Below, in pieces: positions 39,411-48,048 of a stretch of 63,417 bases of DNA. The notes under the pieces are model-generated. The model saw only the letters and a list, made by a program, of their open reading frames with translations. It did not search any database and was not told the origin of the DNA. This stretch comes from Methylothermaceae bacteria B42 (GTDB taxonomy: Bacteria > Pseudomonadota > Gammaproteobacteria > Methylococcales > Methylothermaceae), in contig LSNW01000038.1 of NCBI GenBank assembly GCA_001566965.1, positions 1 to 63,417 on the forward strand. The letters run 5' to 3'. A program made the position numbers and the translations under genes. Positions within the stretch are counted from its first letter, which is position 1. Every line of letters begins with the position of its first letter.

Positions 39411-39556
39411 TTCGTAACGGCTCGTCGGGCACCTATGGGGGGATTTGTTCCGCAAGACGCCGTGAATACATCCGGCTTTGGCATCCCTTCAAAGACGCTT
39501 ACAGATAACCCATGGGGTTTTCTTTCTGTACGAGCGAGTAGTTACCGCAATTCAGG
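39411..39556. other. Convergent gap between fimV and barA
   Basis: Includes AGACGCCGTGAATACATCC near 39457, a phrase shared with the interior of element D at 9622. It is probably a fragment of a dispersed repeat. No hairpin-plus-U terminator is obvious. Confidence 0.35.
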
Positions 39557-42223
39557 CTATTGCTTGGATAAAATCTCAAACAGGCTTGAGCCCAACTGCA
39601 GCAGGTGTTTCGCTTCTTGGTGAAACGCCTGCCATGCCATGGGTATCCCGGCCTCATCCTCATTTTCAAGCACGATTTCCAAATCTTCTGCCAGGTCTTT
39701 CAGCTTCGGAATGCCGCAAAAAGCTGCAGAGCCGTGTACTTTGTGGACGATGGATTGTGCGTTCGAGTAGTCTTTTTCGTCTAAAGCATGGGCGATGTCT
39801 TTAATCTGTCCCGGCAATTCATCCAGCAATTTTTCTATGATTTTCGCCCCTAGTTGATGATTGCCTTGGAGGCGCTGTGAAATACCCTCCGCTATTTGTT
39901 TGATGGTTCGGTTCGTTTTTTCCAGTTCTACAGATTCTTTTTTTAGCCAGGTTTTTAATATTTGGTTTAATTTGTCTTCGAAAATGGGCTTGATTAATAA
40001 ATCGCTGAATTGAATTTTTTTTAAAGATTCAAGCTGATCCGGAGATGCATGCGCCGTGACTGCGACCACAGGGGTTGCAAAATTCACTCCTTGAGCATTG
40101 CTTTTGATATGCTTTAAAACCTCCACGCCGGAGTAGTCTGGCATTTGTAAATCCATCAATATCAAATCAAAGGGTAAAGAATCTGCAAGTTCCATGGCTT
40201 GACTGCCATTGGCCGCCTCAATGATTTCTATGCCCTTGTCAGCCAGTTGTGCTTTGACCACCATGCGATTGATGTCATTGTCATCCACGACCAAAATTCG
40301 ATTTTGTTTTTCTATAAACTTAGAAGTTTTTTCAATCGGACGCCGTTGTTTTGCCATCTGTTCGGCGTTGACGATGGTTTGGAGCTGTTGTCGCCAAAAT
40401 TCACTACGGCTTGGAATGGAAACAAAAGCAATGGCGCCCAAGGTGCGATAGTGGGATTCGTATTGGGCGCAGTGATAGGGTCCGGCAAGGATTATGGGGA
40501 TTTGAAACTGCCCCCTCAATTTTGTCGAGTGACGCTTGATGCTTTCAAAAGAAGGGTTTTGCTCAGGAATAACAAAAATCAGCGCATGCCATGGTTGATG
40601 TTCTGGATTCTCGATTTTATCCAGCGTTAGTATGTCAACTTCCGCACCCAAATTTTCCAATTGGGCTTTAAGCGCATGTTGGGACAACGGCAAAATGTCG
40701 ATGAGGGCCACCCGGCAAAAAGTTGGTTTCGGATTCTTCTGCCAACGGGACACGGGTAAAGTAAACCAGAACGTCGATCCTTTGCCAGAAATACTGGTAC
40801 ATTCAATCGTACCCCCCATCTTTTCGACTAACTTCCTAGTGATATTTAGCCCGAGTCCGGTGCCTTCTTGTTCATCCTTAGTTAGGCTGACAAAGGGCTG
40901 GAAAATACGTTGACATTGTCCCAGCGCGATGCCACAGCCGGTATCAGAAATGGAAAAGAAAAGCAGACGGTGGCTTTGTGACCAGCGTACCCGAATGACT
41001 ATCCAGCCACTTTTAGTAAATTTGATGGCGTTGCCCACCAAATTAGTGATGATTTGCCGGATTCTTAGTGGATCACTGACGATTTCATCAGGTAGATTGG
41101 AATCAATCCACAAAATCAAACGAACCTGTTGGGTCTTGGAAGCAAGCAACGCAACGCATTCTTCTAAACAAGGACGAAGAGACATCGCCACCGGACGTAC
41201 TTTAATATGCCCGGATTCAATCTGGGTGGAATCAAGAATTTCGTTAATGATATTGAGTAAATCTGTTGCCGACCGGTAGATCAGTTGGAGATGTTCATAC
41301 TGCCGATCCGACAGCGGCGTTTTTAACAAGTCTTCCGACAGGCCAATGATGCCGTTCATCGGCGTTCGGATTTCGTGGCTGACCTGAGCAAGAAACTGGC
41401 TTTTTTGGCGATTCTGCTCCACTGCTTTGGCGCGCGCTTGTTCCAGTTCCCGGTTGCGGGTTTCCAAGTCCTGTAGGGCGTGTTGCAGGCGGACAGTGGC
41501 TTGATAGACTTTGTTTTCCAATTGAGTCTGGCTTTGTTCCAGCTTTTCCGCCATGACATTGAAGCCGTCTCTCAGGGTTTTTAATTCGCCGGTGGCTATA
41601 AAATCTGCGCGGGTTTCCAATTTGCCTTTGGTAATATCCGTGACGGCCCGTTGCAAAGCACGAATGGGTTGGAACAATCTTTGAGTCAATAGTTTGGCCA
41701 GTCCCAGAGCCAGCAAAACCCCCGCCAGCAAAATACCCAAACTGCGTAAAACCAGTTGTTGCTGTTGGGCAATCTGCTGAGAGGCGGATAACACAACCCG
41801 TACCATGCCATAAGTGTCGTCAGCAACGAGATCCACATTCTCTTTGTCGGGATCGTCGAGTGCCAGCGGGATAGGAGCAGTAATTATGATGACTTCATCG
41901 TTTCCATTCTCGACAGAGGACGGATCGGTTGCCCGGATTAATTGTTTCCCCTGGCCATCGACAATTGTAATTTCCCTGACATAGCGATTTTGCAACGTCA
42001 CGTTCAGCAGTTGGGCCAACCGCTGATGCTGATGATTGAACAGATATTGGGCGCTGGTTAAAGCTAGTTGCCTGGCAATGATTTCCCCGTGTTGGACCAG
42101 TGACCTTTCAACAGACGAAATCAATATCTGATGAAAGTAAACGGTCATTCCGATGGCGACGGTGATTGCGGGAAGAAGGGAAGTAAACAGGAGCTGACTG
42201 CGAATGGATTTAAATATGGACAT
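39557..42223 (-). CDS. barA: BarA-like hybrid sensor histidine kinase
   Basis: An 888-residue membrane sensor kinase. Membrane helix at about 8-30, periplasmic domain to about 155, second helix at about 165-185 and HAMP to about 235. A coiled coil precedes HisKA with the phosphorylated His in SQFLAQVSHEIRTPMNGIIG (about 280-299) and HATPase with NLVGNAIKFT, DTGCGI and GTGLGL. Next is a degenerate receiver (about 515-630), then a true receiver with LVVDDNDINRM and LILMDLQMPD (about 655-775), and an Hpt domain with IVHKVHGSAAFCGI near the end. This is the BarA/GacS layout, which drives UvrY/GacA and Csr small RNAs. Start at 42223; the frame adds only four codons above it. Confidence 0.9.
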   Translation of the reverse strand: MSIFKSIRSQLLFTSLLPAITVAIGMTVYFHQILISSVERSLVQHGEIIARQLALTSAQYLFNHQHQRLAQLLNVTLQNRYVREITIVDGQGKQLIRATDPSSVENGNDEVIIITAPIPLALDDPDKENVDLVADDTYGMVRVVLSASQQIAQQQQLVLRSLGILLAGVLLALGLAKLLTQRLFQPIRALQRAVTDITKGKLETRADFIATGELKTLRDGFNVMAEKLEQSQTQLENKVYQATVRLQHALQDLETRNRELEQARAKAVEQNRQKSQFLAQVSHEIRTPMNGIIGLSEDLLKTPLSDRQYEHLQLIYRSATDLLNIINEILDSTQIESGHIKVRPVAMSLRPCLEECVALLASKTQQVRLILWIDSNLPDEIVSDPLRIRQIITNLVGNAIKFTKSGWIVIRVRWSQSHRLLFFSISDTGCGIALGQCQRIFQPFVSLTKDEQEGTGLGLNITRKLVEKMGGTIECTSISGKGSTFWFTLPVSRWQKNPKPTFCRVALIDILPLSQHALKAQLENLGAEVDILTLDKIENPEHQPWHALIFVIPEQNPSFESIKRHSTKLRGQFQIPIILAGPYHCAQYESHYRTLGAIAFVSIPSRSEFWRQQLQTIVNAEQMAKQRRPIEKTSKFIEKQNRILVVDDNDINRMVVKAQLADKGIEIIEAANGSQAMELADSLPFDLILMDLQMPDYSGVEVLKHIKSNAQGVNFATPVVAVTAHASPDQLESLKKIQFSDLLIKPIFEDKLNQILKTWLKKESVELEKTNRTIKQIAEGISQRLQGNHQLGAKIIEKLLDELPGQIKDIAHALDEKDYSNAQSIVHKVHGSAAFCGIPKLKDLAEDLEIVLENEDEAGIPMAWQAFHQEAKHLLQLGSSLFEILSKQ

Positions 42224-42384
42224 TACTGGGTGCAATTAGATTTAGAGTGTGATTATCAAGCAGCCTGAGGCCGGTGTAAATCCCCGTGACTGATTTTTGA
42301 CGCTTTTAAGGGTCCGGGAGATGCATTAACAATAAATTTTTAGTTAAAAAATATAACTTATTGAAAGCATTGTGTATTCATAGT

Positions 42385-42400
42385 TGGCCCGGGTTTTGCT
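42385..42400 (+). promoter_or_regulatory. Sigma-54 promoter of the fliL operon
   Basis: TGGCCCGGGTTTTGCT matches the sigma-54 consensus TGGCAC-N5-TTGCW: -24 GG at 42386-42387 and -12 GC at 42398-42399 with exactly 10 bases between. The expected start of transcription is near 42411, just ahead of the ribosome-binding site AGGAGGTG. Class II flagellar operons of polar flagellates are commonly driven by RpoN with FleQ/FlrC-type activators; none is in the window. Confidence 0.75.
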
Positions 42401-42424
42401 AATACCTTGTCAGGAGGTGAAATT

Positions 42425-42967
42425 ATGGCAGATGATGATTTAGATCTTGGCGAGGAAAAAAAATCCTCAAAAAAAATGCTGTTTATTATTTTGGCCATGG
42501 TGATTGTGCTTTTCATTGGTGGCGGCGCTGCGGCTTATTTTATGGGCCTGCTTCCTTTCGGGGCGTCTTCAGATACCGAAGAGGTTGCTGAAGAAGAGGA
42601 AGGAGAGGCAGAAGAGGAAGCCTCAGAAAAGAAAGTCAGTAAAAAATCAAGCGAGGCATTTTTTTATGATTTCGAGCCTTTTATCGTCAACTTTCCGCCT
42701 AATCGGGAGGCGCGATTATTACAGATTAGTTTTAGCGCCTTGACCCATGATGAAGCAGTGGCCGAGACATTGACCAAGCATGCTCCCCTCATTCGTAACA
42801 ATTTATTACTTTTGCTGGGCAGATTTCGTCCCTCGGAACTTAAATCCACACAAGGCAAGGAAGCGTTGTTGAATGCTATCACCCAAGAGATCCAAAAAGC
42901 ATTGGATATGCAGAAGGAAGGGGGCGAGATAGAAGCGGTCTTTTATACTCAATTTATAATGCAATAA
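42425..42967 (+). CDS. fliL: Flagellar basal body-associated protein FliL
   Basis: A 180-residue inner-membrane protein that surrounds the stator and supports torque. Cytoplasmic acidic start (MADDDLDLGEE), one membrane helix (about 20-42), a Glu-rich linker, then the periplasmic domain (YDFEPFIVNFPPNREARLLQ; C-terminal EAVFYTQFIMQ). Start at ATG 42425, 6 bases after AGGAGGTG; the frame has six upstream codons. First gene of the motility block. Confidence 0.94.
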   Translation: MADDDLDLGEEKKSSKKMLFIILAMVIVLFIGGGAAAYFMGLLPFGASSDTEEVAEEEEGEAEEEASEKKVSKKSSEAFFYDFEPFIVNFPPNREARLLQISFSALTHDEAVAETLTKHAPLIRNNLLLLLGRFRPSELKSTQGKEALLNAITQEIQKALDMQKEGGEIEAVFYTQFIMQ

Positions 42968-42971
42968 CACC

Positions 42972-44009
42972 ATGTCATTGGACGATTTATTATCCCAGGA
43001 CGAAATCGACGCTCTTCTCCACGGCGTCGATGAGGGTAAGGTTGAAACAGAAACCGCCCCTACCTATAGTGCCGATGAAGTTCGGAGTTATGACTTTACC
43101 AGTCAGGACCGGATTGTCCGGGGCCGGATGCCAACCCTGGAGATGGTCAACGAACGGTTTGCCCGGTATTTCCGCATCAGTCTGTTTAGCTTGTTGAGAA
43201 GAACAGCGGAAGTTACCTTCAGCGGCGTCCAAGTGATGAAATTTTCGGAATTCATCCATAGTTTGTTTGTGCCCACCAATCTTAATTTGATCCGCTTTCA
43301 GCCGCTCAGGGGACGGGGATTGATTGTATTTGATCCCAAATTGGTGTTTACCGCCGTGGATAATTATTTTGGCGGCAGCGGGCAGTTTTACAACAAGGTG
43401 GAAGGGCGGGAGTTTACGCCCACGGAGATGCGGGTAATCCAAATCCTGCTGAATTTGGTTTTCAAGGACCTGCACGAAGCCTGGAAGCCGGTGATGGAAA
43501 TTGAACTGGAATATATGAATTCCGAGGTCAATCCCCAGTTTGCCAATATCGTCAGCCCTTCGGAAATCGTGGTCAATTCCACTATTCATATCGAGCTGGA
43601 AGGGGGTGGTGGGGATCTTCACATCACTTTGCCCTATTCCATGATTGAGCCAATCCGCGAACTTTTGGATACCATCCAGAGTGACCGCGGAGATGTGGAT
43701 GAGCGCTGGCGCAATGCGCTTCATTATGAAGTGATGCAATCGCAAGTCGAGCTCCATGGCCTGCTCTTGGACAAGCAACTGACGGTGGAGCAATTGCTGG
43801 ATTTGCGCCCTGGCGATGTTATTCCCGTGGAAATGAATGAAAAAGCGACCTTAATGGCGGAAGAAATCCCTATTTTCAAGGGGCGGGTGGGTATTTCCAA
43901 TGGCAACTATGCAATGAAATTGATGGAAAAAATAGAACGCGGTCCGGACTCCAAACCCTGTCCTGAACAAATTGAACACGAGAAAGCAGAGGATGTTACC
44001 CATGAGTGA
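42972..44009 (+). CDS. fliM: Flagellar motor switch protein FliM
   Basis: A 345-residue C-ring protein that binds CheY-P and sets rotation direction. The N-terminal CheY-binding peptide is LLSQDEIDALLHGV (about 5-18). Middle domain VRSYDFTSQDRIVRGRMPTL and VFDPKLVFTAVDNYFGG. The C-terminal SpoA domain is FliN-like. The stop overlaps the fliN start by 8 bases. Confidence 0.96.
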   Translation: MSLDDLLSQDEIDALLHGVDEGKVETETAPTYSADEVRSYDFTSQDRIVRGRMPTLEMVNERFARYFRISLFSLLRRTAEVTFSGVQVMKFSEFIHSLFVPTNLNLIRFQPLRGRGLIVFDPKLVFTAVDNYFGGSGQFYNKVEGREFTPTEMRVIQILLNLVFKDLHEAWKPVMEIELEYMNSEVNPQFANIVSPSEIVVNSTIHIELEGGGGDLHITLPYSMIEPIRELLDTIQSDRGDVDERWRNALHYEVMQSQVELHGLLLDKQLTVEQLLDLRPGDVIPVEMNEKATLMAEEIPIFKGRVGISNGNYAMKLMEKIERGPDSKPCPEQIEHEKAEDVTHE

Positions 44010-44532
44010 CGAAGAAGAACTAGAACCCACGCCAGAACCAGACGATGTAGATGAACTTCTGGAAGGCGCGGCGGCCTCGTCTTCGGAAGAATCCGGCGAG
44101 GCAGAGGAATCCACCGGCGAGGACGATCTCGAGGATGCTTGGGGTGCTGCCTTGGCGGAACAGGCCGATGCCGAAGTGGTTGACGAGGCGGAAGAAGGCG
44201 GAGATGAAATTGCGCCAGCCACCTATGAAAATCTTGAGAATCAGGGAATCACCGAATCCAGAACGCCGGAAGACATCAACCTGGACGTTATTCTCGATGT
44301 TCCCGTCACGGTATCTCTGGAAATTGGTCGGACGCGCATGAGTATCCGCAATTTATTGCAACTGACTCAAGGTTCAGTCGTGGAGCTGGACCGGTTGGCG
44401 GGAGAGCCCATGGATGTTTTGGTCAATGGCACCTTGATTGCTCACGGTGAAGTGGTGGTGGTGAATGATAAATTCGGTATTCGTCTCACCGATGTGATCA
44501 GTCCGGCGGAACGATTGCGCAAGCTTCGATGA
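44002..44532 (+). CDS. fliN: Flagellar motor switch protein FliN
   Basis: A 176-residue C-ring protein. The C-terminal SpoA domain (about 95-175) carries LDVPVTVSLEIGRTRMSI-like sequence, LLQLTQGSVVELDRLAGEPM and HGEVVVVNDKFGIRLTDVIS. The N-terminal ~90 residues are unusually long and strongly acidic (many EE and DD runs) compared with E. coli FliN (137). Start ATG 44002 inside the end of fliM. Confidence 0.94.
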   Translation: MSDEEELEPTPEPDDVDELLEGAAASSSEESGEAEESTGEDDLEDAWGAALAEQADAEVVDEAEEGGDEIAPATYENLENQGITESRTPEDINLDVILDVPVTVSLEIGRTRMSIRNLLQLTQGSVVELDRLAGEPMDVLVNGTLIAHGEVVVVNDKFGIRLTDVISPAERLRKLR

Positions 44533-44936
44533 AAAATATTTGTTTGATAACAGGATTGTTTTTCCCCCAAATGGCATTGGCGGCGGATGAATATGGCCAG
44601 TCCCATTGGAATCTGGCGTTAATCGGACAGTGGCTTGGGGGATTGGTGACAGTGGTGGCCCTGATTCTGGTGTGTTTGTGGGCATTACAGCGGTTGGGCC
44701 GCTGGAGCGCGCCTGCCGGCGGGCAAATCCGGATGTTGGGAGGATTGTCCTTGGGAGGCAGGGAAAAGCTGGTGGTGGTGGAAGTGGGAGAAACCCAGTT
44801 AGTGTTGGGCATCTCTCCCGGCAGGGTACAAACCCTGTGTGTCCTGGAGGAAGATAAACGGTTATCGCCCAGTTCTGAACCCAGTTTTGGAGAGCAGCTC
44901 CAGCGGTCATTGAAAACAAGGGAGCAGAGCAAATGA
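44529..44936 (+). CDS. fliO: Flagellar biosynthesis protein FliO
   Basis: A 135-residue bitopic membrane protein that helps assemble the FliP pore. Signal-like N-terminus (ICLITGLFFPQMALAADE), membrane helix at about 30-52, then the FliO domain RMLGGLSLGGREKLVVVEVG (about 68-87), VLGISPGRVQTL. Overlaps fliN and fliP by 4 bases each. Confidence 0.92.
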   Translation: MKNICLITGLFFPQMALAADEYGQSHWNLALIGQWLGGLVTVVALILVCLWALQRLGRWSAPAGGQIRMLGGLSLGGREKLVVVEVGETQLVLGISPGRVQTLCVLEEDKRLSPSSEPSFGEQLQRSLKTREQSK

Positions 44937-45673
44937 AGAACGGGTTCGGCATGGTTTTTCTTTTGAGTGTGCCAGGGTTGGCGGTCGCGGCGCCGGGTTT
45001 GGAAGCGGTGCAAGTGACCACTGCCCCGGACGGTGGCAAAAGTTACACCATCAGCATCCAGGTATTGGCGCTGATGACGGCCCTGACGCTGTTGCCTGGA
45101 TTGCTGTTGTCCATGACTTCCTTCACCCGCATTATCGTGGTGTTGGCGATTCTCCGTCAGGCATTGGGGACCGGCCAAACGCCCAATAACCAGATTCTGC
45201 TCGGGATTTCCTTGCTGCTGACCTTTTTCATTATGATGCCGGTGTTCGATCAGGCATACAAAACCGGTATTGCCCCCTATCTGGAGGAGAAAATAGAAGC
45301 AGGCGAAGCCCTCAAGCGGGTTACCGTGCCCCTGCGAAAGTTCATGCTCCGCCAGACCCGGGAAAGCGATCTGGGCTTGTTTGTCCGCCTGTCTGGCCGG
45401 GAAGACCTGGAGAGCCTGGACGATGTTCCCATGAGCATGTTGATTCCGGCCTTTATCACTTCGGAGTTGAAAACCGCTTTTCAAATCGGATTTTTGTTGT
45501 TTTTGCCCTTTTTGGTGATTGATTTGGTGGTTGCCAGCGTGTTGATGTCCATGGGGATGATGATGTTGTCTCCGGTAATTATCTCTCTGCCATTCAAGCT
45601 AATGTTGTTTGTGTTGGTAGATGGCTGGGCGCTGGTCATAGAAACCCTGGCTGCCAGTTTTTACACTGTGTAA
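44933..45673 (+). CDS. fliP: Flagellar export gate protein FliP
   Basis: A 246-residue core protein of the type III export gate. Cleavable signal peptide (about 1-19), helices with LLPGLLLSMTSFTRIIVVLA (about 54-73), RQALGTGQTPNNQILLGISL, and the signature DLVVASVLMSMGMMMLSPV. Complete length. Confidence 0.97.
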   Translation: MKNGFGMVFLLSVPGLAVAAPGLEAVQVTTAPDGGKSYTISIQVLALMTALTLLPGLLLSMTSFTRIIVVLAILRQALGTGQTPNNQILLGISLLLTFFIMMPVFDQAYKTGIAPYLEEKIEAGEALKRVTVPLRKFMLRQTRESDLGLFVRLSGREDLESLDDVPMSMLIPAFITSELKTAFQIGFLLFLPFLVIDLVVASVLMSMGMMMLSPVIISLPFKLMLFVLVDGWALVIETLAASFYTV

Positions 45674-45685
45674 AGCGTTTTTATC

Positions 45686-45958
45686 ATGGATGCCGATACC
45701 GTCATGACCGTGGCCCATGAAATGTTGTGGGTGACATTGAAACTGGCAGCGCCCATTTTGCTTTCCGTATTGGCCGTCGGGCTGGTGGTGGCCATGTTTC
45801 AAGCGGCTACGCAAATTAATGAGATGACCCTCACGTTTGTCCCCAAACTCATTGTCATCGCGCTGGTTTTGGTGTTGGCGGGCCATTGGATGTTACGGTT
45901 GCTGACCGAATACACCCGCGAGCTTTATGAGAATATTCCGAGGCTGTTAGGTGGATGA
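45686..45958 (+). CDS. fliQ: Flagellar export gate protein FliQ
   Basis: A 90-residue two-helix export-gate protein. PILLSVLAVGLVVAMFQAAT and QINEMTLTFVPKLIVIALVL are the family features. Normal length. The usual tight junction with fliR is broken here by a 164-base gap containing a palindromic element. Confidence 0.96.
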   Translation: MDADTVMTVAHEMLWVTLKLAAPILLSVLAVGLVVAMFQAATQINEMTLTFVPKLIVIALVLVLAGHWMLRLLTEYTRELYENIPRLLGG

Positions 45959-46004
45959 AAGGAGCAATAAAGATTTCACCATTTTGTCTATCCGGACCTG
46001 GGGT

Positions 46005-46111
46005 CAGGAGTTCCAGTCTTCCATCCGCGGGTGTTGGCGGCCCGGATGGCAGCCATCAAGCCCCCAGGGATGGGTTCACGGCGTCCCGCGGATGGAAGAC
46101 TGGAACTCCTG
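46005..46111 (+). repeat. Long palindromic element, family B, copy 1 (fliQ/fliR gap)
   Basis: A perfect 27-bp inverted repeat: CAGGAGTTCCAGTCTTCCAT and on to 46031 pairs with 46085-46111. The ~53-base interior includes GGCGGCCCGGATGGCAGCC, itself partly self-complementary, and CCCCCAGGGATGGGTTCACG. As RNA this would form a large stable hairpin inside the flagellar operon mRNA. A reversed copy lies at 53165 and a decayed one near 30465. Confidence 0.85.
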
Positions 46112-46122
46112 TTAGTTGAACC

Positions 46123-46899
46123 ATGATTCATTGGACGGAAGCCCAGCTATTGGAGTATTTATCCCGTTTTCTTTGGCCCCTGCTTCGCACAGGGGCTTTC
46201 ATCATGGCCATGCCGGTATTCAATAGCCATTCAGTGCCGGTAAGGGTGCGGGTCATCATGGCGGTAACGCTCTGCTGGATAGTCGCTCCAACCCTGGAGT
46301 CTGTACCAGTTCTGGATATGCTGGGATTTTCAGCCATTTTGGTGGCCATGCGGGAAGTGCTGATTGGCATGGCCATGGGCTTTATCATGCAAATGGCCTT
46401 TGCCGCCTTGATTTTTGCGGGGCAAAGCATTGCCTACAGCATGGGGTTAGGCTTTGCTTCCATGATTGATCCGCAATTGGGGGTTCAGGTGCCGATTATT
46501 TCCCAGGCATATTTGCTTTTTGCCACCCTGGTTTTTTTGGCCGCTAATGGGCATTTGGTGCTGATCGAAATGATCTCGGCCAGCTTCCATACGCTGCCCG
46601 TGGTGATGGAAAGTCTAGCGCGGGAGGATTTGTGGACCATCGTTCGCTGGAGCGCCACGGTATTTATCGGCGGCGTTTTATTATCCCTGCCCATTGTGGT
46701 GACTTTATTGTTCGTCAATATAGCATTTGGCATTGCGACCCGAGCCGCGCCGCAATTAAACATTTTTTCTGTGGGTTTCCCCGTAACTTTAATGTTAGGA
46801 TTGGCGATGGTGTGGGTAACCTTTCCCGCCGTGCTGCATCGTTTTTCCCTGAGCTTGCCAGCGGCATATGAATTGATTGCCAAGCTATTGAGGTTGTAA
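46123..46899 (+). CDS. fliR: Flagellar export gate protein FliR
   Basis: A 258-residue polytopic export-gate protein. FLWPLLRTGAFIMAMPVFNS (about 14-33), VREVLIGMAMGFIMQMAFAA-like core (about 81-100), GFASMIDPQLGVQVPIISQA (about 109-128). Standard length. ATG lies 11 bases after the palindromic element; no strong ribosome-binding site. Confidence 0.96.
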   Translation: MIHWTEAQLLEYLSRFLWPLLRTGAFIMAMPVFNSHSVPVRVRVIMAVTLCWIVAPTLESVPVLDMLGFSAILVAMREVLIGMAMGFIMQMAFAALIFAGQSIAYSMGLGFASMIDPQLGVQVPIISQAYLLFATLVFLAANGHLVLIEMISASFHTLPVVMESLAREDLWTIVRWSATVFIGGVLLSLPIVVTLLFVNIAFGIATRAAPQLNIFSVGFPVTLMLGLAMVWVTFPAVLHRFSLSLPAAYELIAKLLRL

Positions 46900-46902
46900 G
46901 GC

Positions 46903-48048
46903 ATGGCGGAAGATTCAGGCCACGAACGGAGCGAAGAACCCACCGCCAAACGGCTGGACGATGCCCGCAAGAAAGGCCAGATCCCCCGTTCCCGGGAGTT
47001 GAATACCTTCGTGGTGCTGCTGGCCGGGGTAATGGGGTGCAGTATTTTTGGTGGTTACATGGCGGAAAGATTACGCCAGACCATGACCGCAAATTTTAAG
47101 CTGGAAAGGAAAGAGTTGTTTGATTCAGATGCCCTGCTGGTTCACAGTGGCGAAGCATTCACCAATATATTGAGCATGTTAACCCCCTTCCTGGCTTTAA
47201 TGGTATTGGCCGCCTTGGCGGCGCCCCTGGGATTGGGGGGCTGGATGTTCAGCTGGGGAAGTCTGCAACTCAAATTCAGCAAACTGAATCCCTGGGAAGG
47301 CTTCAAGCGGATGTTCGCCACCAAGGGATTGGTGGAACTGATCAAGTCGCTGCTCAAGGTTTTGTTGTTGGGCGGGGTAGCCACGCTTTTGCTGCAAGCT
47401 TTTCAGCGGGAAATTTTTGGGTTGATCCAGCAGAATTTGCAACCTGCGCTCAGCCACGGGCTGGAGATTCTGTGGCGGGCAACATTGCTCCTCAGCGCCG
47501 CTTTGGTGGTGCTGGTGGCCATCGATGTGCCATACCAGCTTTGGGATCATCGCAAAAAGCTCAAAATGACGCTGCAAGAAGTCAAGGATGAAATGAAAGA
47601 ATCGGAAGGCCGCCCCGAGGTCAAGAGCAAGATCCGCCAGCTCCAACATGAACGGGCATCCCAACGGATGATGGAGGAAGTGCCCAAGGCGGACGTGGTC
47701 GTGACCAACCCTACCCATTACGCGGTGGCACTGAAATATGATCAACAAGGGGGCGGAGCGCCCAAGGTGGTGGCCAAAGGGGTGGACATGATTGCCGCGC
47801 AAATCCGCAACAAGGCGGTGGCGGCCGAGGTGCCACTGGTAGCGGCTCCGCCACTGGCCAGGGCCTTGTACTACAACACCGAATTGGAGCAGGAAATCCC
47901 GGAAGGGTTATACCTGGCAGTGGCCCAGGTGCTGGCTTACGTCTATCAGCTTAAAGTGGCGACCCATCCTGGCGAACGGCCGCCTCCACCAGTGGATTTA
48001 CCGGTTCCGGAAGAATATTTACGACATTCGGGAGACATTAGGGAATGA
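46903..48048 (+). CDS. flhB: Flagellar export switch protein FlhB
   Basis: A 381-residue membrane protein with a self-cleaving cytoplasmic domain that switches export substrates. N-terminal ERSEEPTAKRLDDARKKGQI, four helices, and the autocleavage site VVTNPTHYAVALKY (NPTH near residue 266). Overlaps flhA by 4 bases. Confidence 0.97.
   Translation: MAEDSGHERSEEPTAKRLDDARKKGQIPRSRELNTFVVLLAGVMGCSIFGGYMAERLRQTMTANFKLERKELFDSDALLVHSGEAFTNILSMLTPFLALMVLAALAAPLGLGGWMFSWGSLQLKFSKLNPWEGFKRMFATKGLVELIKSLLKVLLLGGVATLLLQAFQREIFGLIQQNLQPALSHGLEILWRATLLLSAALVVLVAIDVPYQLWDHRKKLKMTLQEVKDEMKESEGRPEVKSKIRQLQHERASQRMMEEVPKADVVVTNPTHYAVALKYDQQGGGAPKVVAKGVDMIAAQIRNKAVAAEVPLVAAPPLARALYYNTELEQEIPEGLYLAVAQVLAYVYQLKVATHPGERPPPPVDLPVPEEYLRHSGDIRE

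Noticed and set aside
44498-45484. 328-codon open frame antisense to fliO/fliP
   Set aside because: Shadow frame of well-recognised flagellar genes, with low-complexity His/Gln-rich sequence.
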